This document shows positions 25,064 to 31,724 of a stretch of 64,000 nt of DNA, piece after piece. The notes beneath the pieces were generated by a model. It was given only the letters and a program-made list of their open reading frames with translations. It did not search any database and was not told the origin of the DNA. Every line of letters starts with the position of its first letter. Position 1 is the first letter of the stretch. The translations under genes and the position numbers were made by a program. The stretch comes from Vallitalea okinawensis (GTDB lineage: Bacteria; Bacillota; Clostridia; Lachnospirales; PQDH01), in contig NZ_PQDH01000001.1 in the NCBI RefSeq assembly GCF_002964605.1, positions 248,001 through 312,000 of the forward strand, given 5' to 3'.

Positions 25064-26428
25064 ATGATAGTTATGATCAAGACATTAACTGAAACTTACA
25101 AAAATAAATTAGTCGTAAAAATTCCTATGAAACTCATAGAGAATTCATTTGATACAGGCTGTAGCAGGCGTATCGGTAGAATAAAAGTCGGTTTATCAAG
25201 CTGGTATGTAGAATTTATGCCCGGTACTGACGATTCAACTATAGAAATTCCAGAGTTACTGATGAAAGCTATAGGATTGTATGATGGTTTCCAATGCAAT
25301 GCTAACCTAGAAGATGAAACCCTATCACTAGGACCTGTAGTTGGGGTGTTTACTTCAAAGAAACTCATTAGAAAAGCAAAAAAGCAAGCCATAACAGGAA
25401 AGATGGTACAGTATGTACAAGCTAATAAGATTGGTAAAACCATCTTATATTTTTTCTCTGTTGATGATTTTGATTTCATCAATCATAAAATTTACGGTAC
25501 CATATTTAATGAAGATCTTCTAAAGTGGGAGAGACGTCTATTGCCATTCCCTGAAATACTCTACGACAGGGGTGGCTCACGTGCTCATAAGTATAGGACC
25601 GTTTCTCGCTTTATAAGAAAGCAATTTAAAATGATTGATTCACTAAAATCTATTAACCCTAAGTTCTATTTTGATAAGTATGATACTTATAAGCAACTTG
25701 CAGCCTATGATGAGATCCAACCTTATTTACCCTATACGACTAAATATAAAAGTCCTAACGATCTGAAGAATATGTTTAAAAGAAGTAAGGTCCTTTATAT
25801 TAAAGATCGTACCGGAAGTAACGGTAAAGGTGTCATGCGCGTTGAAAAAAAATCCAAGAATCACTATCAATTCAGTACTTCCAAAAAAAAGGGTCGTGAT
25901 AATACATTTGATTCCTTTATTAAATTTGAAAAGGCTGTTAGCTCTTTCTTTAAAAGTAAAGATCTCATTATACAAACAGCTATTGATCTCATAAAAGTTA
26001 ACAATACAATTGTAGACATGAGAGCCACATTACAACGCAATCGGTATGGTGAATTGGAGATCATTGCATATGCTGTTAGAGTTGCCAAACCTGACTCTCC
26101 AGTAACCAGTACGGTATCTGGCTCAAATGTTTATCGATTCCATGATTTTTTCAAAAAGAAAATGGATTGGTCAGATGAAAGAATTGCAAATTACGAAAAA
26201 CAAATTGATGAATTTCTAATTACTATCTATAAACACATTGAGAAAGCCTATGGTACTTTTGGAGAAATTGGGATAGATTTTGCTATTGATACAAAAAACC
26301 GATTATGGTTTATAGAAAGTAATGCTAAACCTGCAAAAACCACTGTTCATAAACTTAAAGATTCAGACACCTTATTAAAAGCATATCTGACCCCATTAGA
26401 ATATGCTAAATACCTAGCTGGATTTTAA
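25064..26428 (+). CDS. YheC/YheD-type ATP-grasp protein (spore coat associated)
   Basis: The ~454-aa protein has the YheC/D layout: an N-terminal beta domain (RIKVGLSSWYVEFMPG..., TIEIPELLMKAIGLYDG, LGPVVGVFTSK) and an ATP-grasp domain from ~190 to the end (YLPYTTKYKSPNDLKNM, VLYIKDRTGSNGKGVMRVEK, FGEIGIDFAIDTKNRLWFIESNAKPAKTT). The start is unclear: AAAAGGGG lies correctly for an ATC at 25049, an in-frame GTG (25040) overlaps the site, and ATG 25064 is the first normal codon. In Bacillus YheC/YheD associate with the endospore coat; ATP-grasp enzymes ligate carboxylates to amines. The substrate is unknown. Confidence 0.85.
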   Translation: MIVMIKTLTETYKNKLVVKIPMKLIENSFDTGCSRRIGRIKVGLSSWYVEFMPGTDDSTIEIPELLMKAIGLYDGFQCNANLEDETLSLGPVVGVFTSKKLIRKAKKQAITGKMVQYVQANKIGKTILYFFSVDDFDFINHKIYGTIFNEDLLKWERRLLPFPEILYDRGGSRAHKYRTVSRFIRKQFKMIDSLKSINPKFYFDKYDTYKQLAAYDEIQPYLPYTTKYKSPNDLKNMFKRSKVLYIKDRTGSNGKGVMRVEKKSKNHYQFSTSKKKGRDNTFDSFIKFEKAVSSFFKSKDLIIQTAIDLIKVNNTIVDMRATLQRNRYGELEIIAYAVRVAKPDSPVTSTVSGSNVYRFHDFFKKKMDWSDERIANYEKQIDEFLITIYKHIEKAYGTFGEIGIDFAIDTKNRLWFIESNAKPAKTTVHKLKDSDTLLKAYLTPLEYAKYLAGF

Positions 26429-26442
26429 AAGATATTAAAGAC

Positions 26443-26479
26443 AAGAGAAAGGCAATCATCACTGCCTTTCTCTCTTTTA
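26443..26479. terminator. Bidirectional terminator between ATP-grasp and subtilase genes
   Basis: An 11-bp stem AGAGAAAGGCA/TGCCTTTCTCT with a T run on the plus strand sits between the two convergent stop codons. Confidence 0.8.
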
Positions 26480-26488
26480 CAGGATAAA

Positions 26489-27691
26489 CTATCCCATCAA
26501 CTTTTCTATATTGATAAGTCCCCACCCTTGATGGTTCTTCTTAAAACCAAGATCATCACAACAACGACTCAGCTTAAGTTTCACTTCATTAGGTGATAAA
26601 TAAGGGTTGCTTTGTAGCAATAACGCAATAGCACCACTGACCATAGGAGCAGCCATGGAAGTACCTGATTTAGCCTCATACTTACTGTCTTCTCGACTTA
26701 ATCTCTCCATAGGCTTATAGTTTTCTTTTGAAGCACATGAAATGATATTAGCCCCTGGTGCCACTACATCCGGTTTAATAATACATGCTCTTGTAGGTCC
26801 CCTGCTTGAATAGTTGGATATAAAGTCACCATTAATATTGACTGTTTCATGGTCATTAGAACAACCAACTGTTATAATCTTTCTACTAATCCCAGGCGTT
26901 GTTATGGTTCTGCTTCGTGGCCCCTTATTACCAGCAGCTGTAACAACGATAATCCCATTATCCCATAGATGATCAACAGCTTTCACTATGGATGATTCTT
27001 CCCCTTTATGATCATCACCACCTAAAGAAATATTGACAATACGAATATTGTATTTATTACGATTATCCATAACCCATTGTAGTCCAGCTAATACATCAGA
27101 TGTCTTTCCTCCACCTTTTTTATTAAGTACTTTGACAGATAGCAAATTAACGTCTGGCGCTATACCCATGTACTTACCATCAGAGCTTATACCATTACCT
27201 CCAATAATACCAGCAACATGTGTACCATGCCCATTATCATCGTAAGGTGCATCTAAATCACCTACATAATCCACCTGTTTCAGTAAACGATTATAGGGTA
27301 TTAAGAAATCTGTATGAGGATATACACCAGTATCTACAACTGCTACTGTAATACCCCTGCCAGTTAGTTTTCCTTCATTAAAAACCTTCTCCACATTCAC
27401 CCTTTTTCTAGCAACATCCATTTGAGCTGTCATTCTGGTGTCATACTCGACCTTTTCAACACCTTCAACATTCTTTAGATCATCTAATGCCAATTGAGGT
27501 ACTTCAAGTACATATGCTTGAATCATAGGCAAACGATGTATGACCCTGCCTACTGATCTTAACTTCTTTTCATCAGTTTTGTTCATATTAGCATTGACAA
27601 TGACTTGCACCATTTTATTTTGCTTTTCTATTTGACTCCTTTTATCAATCCTAGGTTTTCTAAAAGACTTATTCAATCTACCAAATCCCAT
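26489..27691 (-). CDS. AprX-like intracellular subtilisin (S8 peptidase)
   Basis: The 400-aa serine protease has no signal peptide. Residues ~27-90 are an I9-like propeptide (MVQVIVNANMNKTDEKKL...). The catalytic triad is Asp120 (VAVVDTGVYPH), His155 (DDNGHGTHVAG) and Ser345 (SGTSMAAP), with oxyanion Asn255 (AAGNKGP). Strong resemblance to Bacillus AprX (VKVLNKKGGG, SLGGD, NYSSRGPT) argues for an intracellular or spore role. ATG 27691 follows GAGAGGAGAGG. It is transcribed toward the ATP-grasp gene and flanked by the two small hydrophobic protein genes. Confidence 0.92.
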   Translation of the reverse strand: MGFGRLNKSFRKPRIDKRSQIEKQNKMVQVIVNANMNKTDEKKLRSVGRVIHRLPMIQAYVLEVPQLALDDLKNVEGVEKVEYDTRMTAQMDVARKRVNVEKVFNEGKLTGRGITVAVVDTGVYPHTDFLIPYNRLLKQVDYVGDLDAPYDDNGHGTHVAGIIGGNGISSDGKYMGIAPDVNLLSVKVLNKKGGGKTSDVLAGLQWVMDNRNKYNIRIVNISLGGDDHKGEESSIVKAVDHLWDNGIIVVTAAGNKGPRSRTITTPGISRKIITVGCSNDHETVNINGDFISNYSSRGPTRACIIKPDVVAPGANIISCASKENYKPMERLSREDSKYEAKSGTSMAAPMVSGAIALLLQSNPYLSPNEVKLKLSRCCDDLGFKKNHQGWGLINIEKLMG

Positions 27692-27844
27692 TGTAGTCCT
27701 CTCCTCTCACTTTAGGTCACCTTTCTAAATAACTCTCTTAATAAATTCATATGATTCAAGAAATTTTATTATTAAAAAAACTGCATATTGTACAAGTCTA
27801 ATCACATAGATATTAAATGAGTTCAAGTTAATGGAGGTTTCATT

Positions 27845-28021
27845 ATGAATGATGTGGCTGCTCAAGGATTTGGCGGTAACAATCTTATGTTTTTAATTTT
27901 ATTTTTACTACTATTTAACCAAGGAGGAATGGAAGGCGGCTTTGGTGGTGACAGCTCTTTCCTATTAATACTCTTACTCCTATTCAGTGGAATGGGTGGC
28001 GGAGGAGGATTCGGTTATTAA
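27845..28021 (+). CDS. Small Gly-rich hydrophobic protein, paralog 2
   Basis: This 58-aa ORF starts at ATG 27845 after ATGGAGG. It has two short hydrophobic blocks (LMFLILFLLLF and SFLLILLLLF) separated and followed by Gly-rich stretches (GGMEGGFGGDS, SGMGGGGGFGY). It is paralogous to 24726-24890 but lacks its cysteine. The internal repeat (hydrophobic block plus N/S-x-G-G) suggests each protein is itself a duplication. It is monocistronic. Function unknown; possible spore-coat component or modified peptide. Confidence 0.8.
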   Translation: MNDVAAQGFGGNNLMFLILFLLLFNQGGMEGGFGGDSSFLLILLLLFSGMGGGGGFGY

Positions 28022-28048
28022 AAGCGGGGGTACATACCTCTGCTTTTT
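28020..28048 (+). terminator. Terminator of small hydrophobic gene 2
   Basis: AAAAGCGGGGG pairs with CCTCTGCTTTT (two G-U pairs) across a TACATA loop, followed by a T-rich tract. Confidence 0.75.
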
Positions 28049-28072
28049 CCTTTTCCTTCATATTTCAACCAC

Positions 28073-28103
28073 AAAAAAAGCTCACCCTGTAAAGGATGAA
28101 CTT
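28073..28103 (-). terminator. Terminator of the 166-aa gene
   Basis: On the minus strand AAGTTCATCC pairs with GGGTGAGCTT (with G-U pairs), followed by seven T residues. Confidence 0.78.
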
Positions 28104-28114
28104 CTTGCATTGTT

Positions 28115-28615
28115 TTACATTCCAAATAAGAGTAGCATCATCAAGATCATTGGGTTTATACCATCTAAATTATTGGTCTGTAATGAACCTTGGTTATACA
28201 TTTCATAAACCCCGTCTTCGTTTACTGTAACTCCCCGATGTTGTCTTGTAAAAGATTGTTGATTCGTTGGAGTAGGGCGATTTCTTACAGGCACTGTCTG
28301 ACCGTTAATAGATGAAATATCCCCCATCAGCTTTTTCATGGCAATAATATTGCTAAACATATCTGTCATAGCATCTATCTGGCCTGTATTGCCATCTCCA
28401 ATAAATGGTTTCATTGCCTCTAATAATTGCATTTCATTTCCTAATTCATTCTTAGATTGCTTTTTATAGTCTTCTAAAATAGATGCGAATTTATCAATAT
28501 AGGTTTGTTGAACAGTTTGACGCAATACATCTAGCATACTATTAGCATATTCATCAACATTGACATTACCATTTGCTAACGCTGCCAACTCATTTAATAG
28601 TTTATCATCAGCCAT
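28115..28615 (-). CDS. Unknown helical protein with shared 'PFI..QI.AM' domain
   Basis: I do not recognise this 166-aa protein. It is predicted mostly helical: MADDKLLNELAALANGNVNVDEY..., a middle block NEMQLLEAMKPFIGDGNTGQ IDAMTDMFSNI (residues ~58-90), a low-complexity NRPTPTNQQSF linker, and a hydrophobic Met/Leu-rich end NPMILMMLLLFGM. The middle block aligns with residues ~109-140 of the divergent neighbour at 28768 (QEMKILKSAIPFLDHNVSRQ). Bounded by its own terminator. Its position beside coat-like genes suggests a sporulation structural role, which is inference. Confidence 0.75.
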   Translation of the reverse strand: MADDKLLNELAALANGNVNVDEYANSMLDVLRQTVQQTYIDKFASILEDYKKQSKNELGNEMQLLEAMKPFIGDGNTGQIDAMTDMFSNIIAMKKLMGDISSINGQTVPVRNRPTPTNQQSFTRQHRGVTVNEDGVYEMYNQGSLQTNNLDGINPMILMMLLLFGM

Positions 28616-28767
28616 ATTACTCTCCCCTTATGCTCTTCTGTTACTATCTTATGTAGGTAGGCATATCCAGTTGAACACTTTTTCTTTAAGACAGGTTAAA
28701 TAATTGGAAAGATTTAAATTCTAGGTCATAGAATAAGTAATAAGAAGTAATGAAATGGAGGCAAATA

Positions 28768-29541
28768 ATGAATCCATATACTCCACCTCATATGAATAAT
28801 CAAGGATTTCATACAGATCAATCCCAGCAAAAGCAAAGACAACAAGCACCTCCTTATCACCCTTTTGGCTCAGGGAATCAGCAGTATCAAAATAACGGAC
28901 CTCAAACACCACCTACTCAAGGGAGCGATCCAACTCCTAGCCCAACAGCACCCACCCGTAATAATAACTTTGATTTCGGTAAATTAATGCCCATGCTAGA
29001 ACTCTTATCTGGTATGTATAAACAACAATCTGGTATTAATTTCGGCTCCAACTTACATAATGATCAAACCCCAGCACCAGTGAATGAATTTGAAAATGCA
29101 ATCAATACTCAAGAAATGAAGATTCTTAAATCAGCTATCCCCTTTCTTGACCATAACGTCAGTCGTCAAATAGCTATGCTAGTCAAAATGATGGAGCTCC
29201 GCAATACCATGGATTATTATGACAAACCTTCTGAGGAATTAATGCGTCAAGAAAAAGACCCTAATTGGAAAAAGAATATGTTATTATCCATGAGGGCTCA
29301 TCTTACCGAAGATCGTAAAGCAATTATTGATTATGCAATTAAGTCACTAGACATGCGTGATTTGGTAGATCACTTTAACAAGATCCAAACCAATAAGTCA
29401 GAAGAACCTAAACAAGATTCTACACCATCTAAGCCTAAGGAAAATGATGACCTTAATGCAAAATTAAAAGGAATGCTGACTCCTGATCAGCAACAAATGT
29501 TCAATACCTTTAGTGGTATGATGAATGGTATGAAAAAGTAA
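28768..29541 (+). CDS. Unknown Gln/Pro-rich protein with shared helical domain
   Basis: The preferred start is ATG 28768 (GGAGG at 28756-28760); an in-frame ATG at 28750 has no site. The 257-aa product has a low-complexity N-terminus rich in Q, N, P and S (residues 1-65), a helical core (FDFGKLMPMLELLSGMY; EMKILKSAIPFLDHNVSRQ; ARLTEDRKAIIDYAIKSLD-like), a KPKENDD linker and a Met-rich end (FNTFSGMMNGMKK). The core resembles the divergently transcribed 166-aa protein. Disordered Q/P-rich starts are typical of spore coat and matrix proteins, but no family name can be given. Confidence 0.75.
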   Translation: MNPYTPPHMNNQGFHTDQSQQKQRQQAPPYHPFGSGNQQYQNNGPQTPPTQGSDPTPSPTAPTRNNNFDFGKLMPMLELLSGMYKQQSGINFGSNLHNDQTPAPVNEFENAINTQEMKILKSAIPFLDHNVSRQIAMLVKMMELRNTMDYYDKPSEELMRQEKDPNWKKNMLLSMRAHLTEDRKAIIDYAIKSLDMRDLVDHFNKIQTNKSEEPKQDSTPSKPKENDDLNAKLKGMLTPDQQQMFNTFSGMMNGMKK

Positions 29542-29581
29542 CGATAGAAGTGATGAACGATAAATAAGGAGTGATGAACAT

Positions 29582-29863
29582 ATGAGCAGTAACTACGATA
29601 GTTTACTATCTTCTGAAGCTTTCACAAATATCCACCCAAAGAAAAAAGAACTCATCATTGAAATGTTAGAGTTAATGGAAACACGTTCTTCTGAGCAGAA
29701 ATTACAGATTCTTTTAGCCTATGGTATGAAAATGCAAAGTGAAGGACTACAATTAACAACTCATGAGTCAAAAGCTTTGATGGACGTATTAAAAACTAAT
29801 ATGAACCCTCAAGAAAAAAGTCGTGTAGACATGATGATTAATATGATGGGAATGATGAAATAG
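29582..29863 (+). CDS. Unknown small helical Met-rich protein
   Basis: A 93-aa helical protein 40 bases after the 257-aa gene, ending with the Met-rich tail MMINMMGMMK, similar to the MMNGMKK end of its neighbour. The segment LMDVLKTNMNPQEKSRVDMM looks like a shortened version of the core domain shared by the two preceding proteins. ATG 29582 follows AAGGAGTGATGAAC. It is probably co-transcribed with 28768-29541 and closed by a terminator at 29867. Function unknown. Confidence 0.75.
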   Translation: MSSNYDSLLSSEAFTNIHPKKKELIIEMLELMETRSSEQKLQILLAYGMKMQSEGLQLTTHESKALMDVLKTNMNPQEKSRVDMMINMMGMMK

Positions 29864-29866
29864 GGT

Positions 29867-29894
29867 AAGGCCTCTTTTATAGAGGTCTTTTTTT
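29867..29894 (+). terminator. Terminator of the two-gene unknown operon
   Basis: AAGGCCTCT pairs with AGAGGTCTT around a five-base loop and is followed by T6 or more. Confidence 0.85.
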
Positions 29895-30002
29895 CAATTT
29901 ATTAATCTATCAATACATTGTTAACATTATTTAATATTATTACCATTGACTCACTTCGTCGATATGACTATAATAATGTCATACTGAGAGAGGTGATGTC
30001 TA

Positions 30003-30959
30003 ATGACCAAGAGAATTCCATTTGCTATTCTTTTTATGCTAATTGTAATTGTTTTTATGCAAATAACGACAGCTCATCCATCAGAAGATGAAAAAGTCAT
30101 CGAAACGACTCATCCTATGGAAACTATTGAAGTTATAGAAGTTGAAGAACCAGTAGACACCCCGCCTTCAAAGGATATAGAGGGTATTATACAGCTCATT
30201 ATACAAGATGAATTACCAGAACTTTTATTAGTCAGTCAAGATTATCCTTTACAAGAAGATCTCAGTCAAGGCATTGTTGTGAATACTGTGCCTTCCAACA
30301 AATATATGTCCATTAATCAAGAAACACTAGATGCTCTAGAAGAGCTTTTCTCAGCTAGTCAATCCTTTGGTATCCAAGACCTTTTATTGACTAGTGCATA
30401 TAGAGATATTGCTTATCAGGAAATGTTATTTGAAAAACAGATGAATCGTTATAGAGGTACTCATACAGAAGATCAGGCTTATGCGTTAGCAAGTCAAGCT
30501 GTTGCTCCTCCAGGAACAAGTGAACATCAAACAGGTATGGCTGTTGATTTCTTATCAACAACTCAGTATACATTAACCGAAAGTTTTGATGGAACTCCCA
30601 GCGGACAATGGTTACTTGAAAACGCTTATAGATATGGATTTATTTTAAGATACCCAAAGGATAAAACCGACATCACGGGTATTATGTATGAACCATGGCA
30701 TTATCGCTATGTAGGACAAGTTCATTCTGAATATATTCATAAGCATCATCTTTGTTTAGAGGATTACCTTCATTTGCTTGAAAATGAAAAAAGAATTTCT
30801 TTTATTACTGAAAGTGGTAATGCTTACGAAATCTATTACATTAATGATATACAGGGCTTCGACTTCAATACAACAAACATTGATACCCATAATATTGTAG
30901 ATGTTTCTCACATTGGAGATGATAGCTATATTGTAACATTAGCAATGGCATCCTATTAA
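30003..30959 (+). CDS. VanY/DacB-type D-Ala-D-Ala carboxypeptidase (M15B)
   Basis: The 318-aa protein has an N-terminal membrane anchor or signal (IPFAILFMLIVIVFMQITTA), a Glu-rich stretch, and an M15B domain with Zn ligands His175 and Asp182 (GTSEHQTGMAVDF) and His233 (EPWHYRYVG), plus catalytic Glu230. SAYRDIAYQEMLF and GFILRYPKDKTDITG are also family-typical. It trims the terminal D-Ala from peptidoglycan stems outside the membrane. ATG 30003 follows GAGAGGTGATG. The ~75 residues after the catalytic core are not assigned. There are no vanR/S/H genes nearby, so housekeeping wall metabolism is likely. Confidence 0.9.
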   Translation: MTKRIPFAILFMLIVIVFMQITTAHPSEDEKVIETTHPMETIEVIEVEEPVDTPPSKDIEGIIQLIIQDELPELLLVSQDYPLQEDLSQGIVVNTVPSNKYMSINQETLDALEELFSASQSFGIQDLLLTSAYRDIAYQEMLFEKQMNRYRGTHTEDQAYALASQAVAPPGTSEHQTGMAVDFLSTTQYTLTESFDGTPSGQWLLENAYRYGFILRYPKDKTDITGIMYEPWHYRYVGQVHSEYIHKHHLCLEDYLHLLENEKRISFITESGNAYEIYYINDIQGFDFNTTNIDTHNIVDVSHIGDDSYIVTLAMASY

Positions 30960-30987
30960 TCCACACTTAGAATTTAAGACCATAATT

Positions 30988-31020
30988 AAGGGTAACTCAT
31001 AATCGAGTTACCCTTTTATT
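30988..31020 (+). terminator. Terminator of the VanY-like gene
   Basis: An 11-bp stem AAGGGTAACTC/GAGTTACCCTT is followed by a T tract. Confidence 0.85.
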
Positions 31021-31105
31021 TTGTTATAGGAAAGTACTGCGTTTTGCTGGCAAGGAACCATACTTTCCTATCTCCAGTTTAAATGTGGCGTTAGCCACTT
31101 TTGTA

Positions 31106-31627
31106 CTACTCTGATATAATCTCTAATTCTGAATGTTCCTTAGCACTTTCAATATAATGCTCTGCTGAATATTTTAAATAGCCTTTTTCCTCGTCTGTTA
31201 ATTCACGTACAACTTTTGCAGGTGATCCCATAACTAAGACTCCAGAAGGAAATTTCTTATTCTGTGTAACTAGACTGTTGGCTCCAATAATGGTATAATC
31301 ACCAATTTCTGCTCCATCAAGAATAGTAGAACCCATACCAATTAGTGCATAATTCCCTATTGTACAACCATGTAATAATACCTGATGGCCTACTGTAACG
31401 TAATCTCCAATGATCGCCGGTTTATCAGTTGCATTATGGATTGTTGAGTTATCTTGAATATTGGTTCCCTTACCAATAACCATCTTATCCAAATCACTAC
31501 GTAAAACTGTGTTGTACCATATACTTGAGTTTTCTCCGATCACTACATCACCAATGATATCTGCACTTTTAGCTATAAAACAGCTTTCATGAATCTGGGG
31601 AATGAAATCTTTGTATTTATATATCAT
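31106..31627 (-). CDS. Gamma-class carbonic anhydrase-like protein (YrdA/PaaY family)
   Basis: The 173-aa left-handed beta-helix protein consists of hexapeptide repeats (IIGDVVIGENSSIWYNTVLR, GDYVTVGHQVLLHG, IGDYTIIGANSLV). The three metal-binding histidines His64, His81 and His86 (STIHN, VGHQVLLHG) are present. The family forms trimers, some with carbonic anhydrase activity. ATG 31627 follows AAGGAGGTTATGGT. It lies 98 bases after leuS with a terminator between, so it is likely separately expressed. Confidence 0.9.
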   Translation of the reverse strand: MIYKYKDFIPQIHESCFIAKSADIIGDVVIGENSSIWYNTVLRSDLDKMVIGKGTNIQDNSTIHNATDKPAIIGDYVTVGHQVLLHGCTIGNYALIGMGSTILDGAEIGDYTIIGANSLVTQNKKFPSGVLVMGSPAKVVRELTDEEKGYLKYSAEHYIESAKEHSELEIISE

Positions 31628-31681
31628 ACCATAACCTCCTTATACTGTACTATAGAAACATCAATCTCTATATCCTTACGC

Positions 31682-31715
31682 AAAAATAGAGATGGATCTC
31701 TCCACCTCTATTTTA
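31682..31715 (-). terminator. Terminator of leuS
   Basis: On the minus strand AAATAGAGGTGG pairs with CCATCTCTATTT, followed by T residues, between leuS and the carbonic anhydrase gene. Confidence 0.78.
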
Positions 31716-31724
31716 CTATATTAT

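Noticed and set aside
31028-31072. Imperfect inverted repeat AGGAAAGTA...TACTTTCCT and a nearby GTGGC/GCCAC hairpin
   Set aside because: Located after converging stop codons without further structure or a recognisable RNA family; may just be a remnant terminator.
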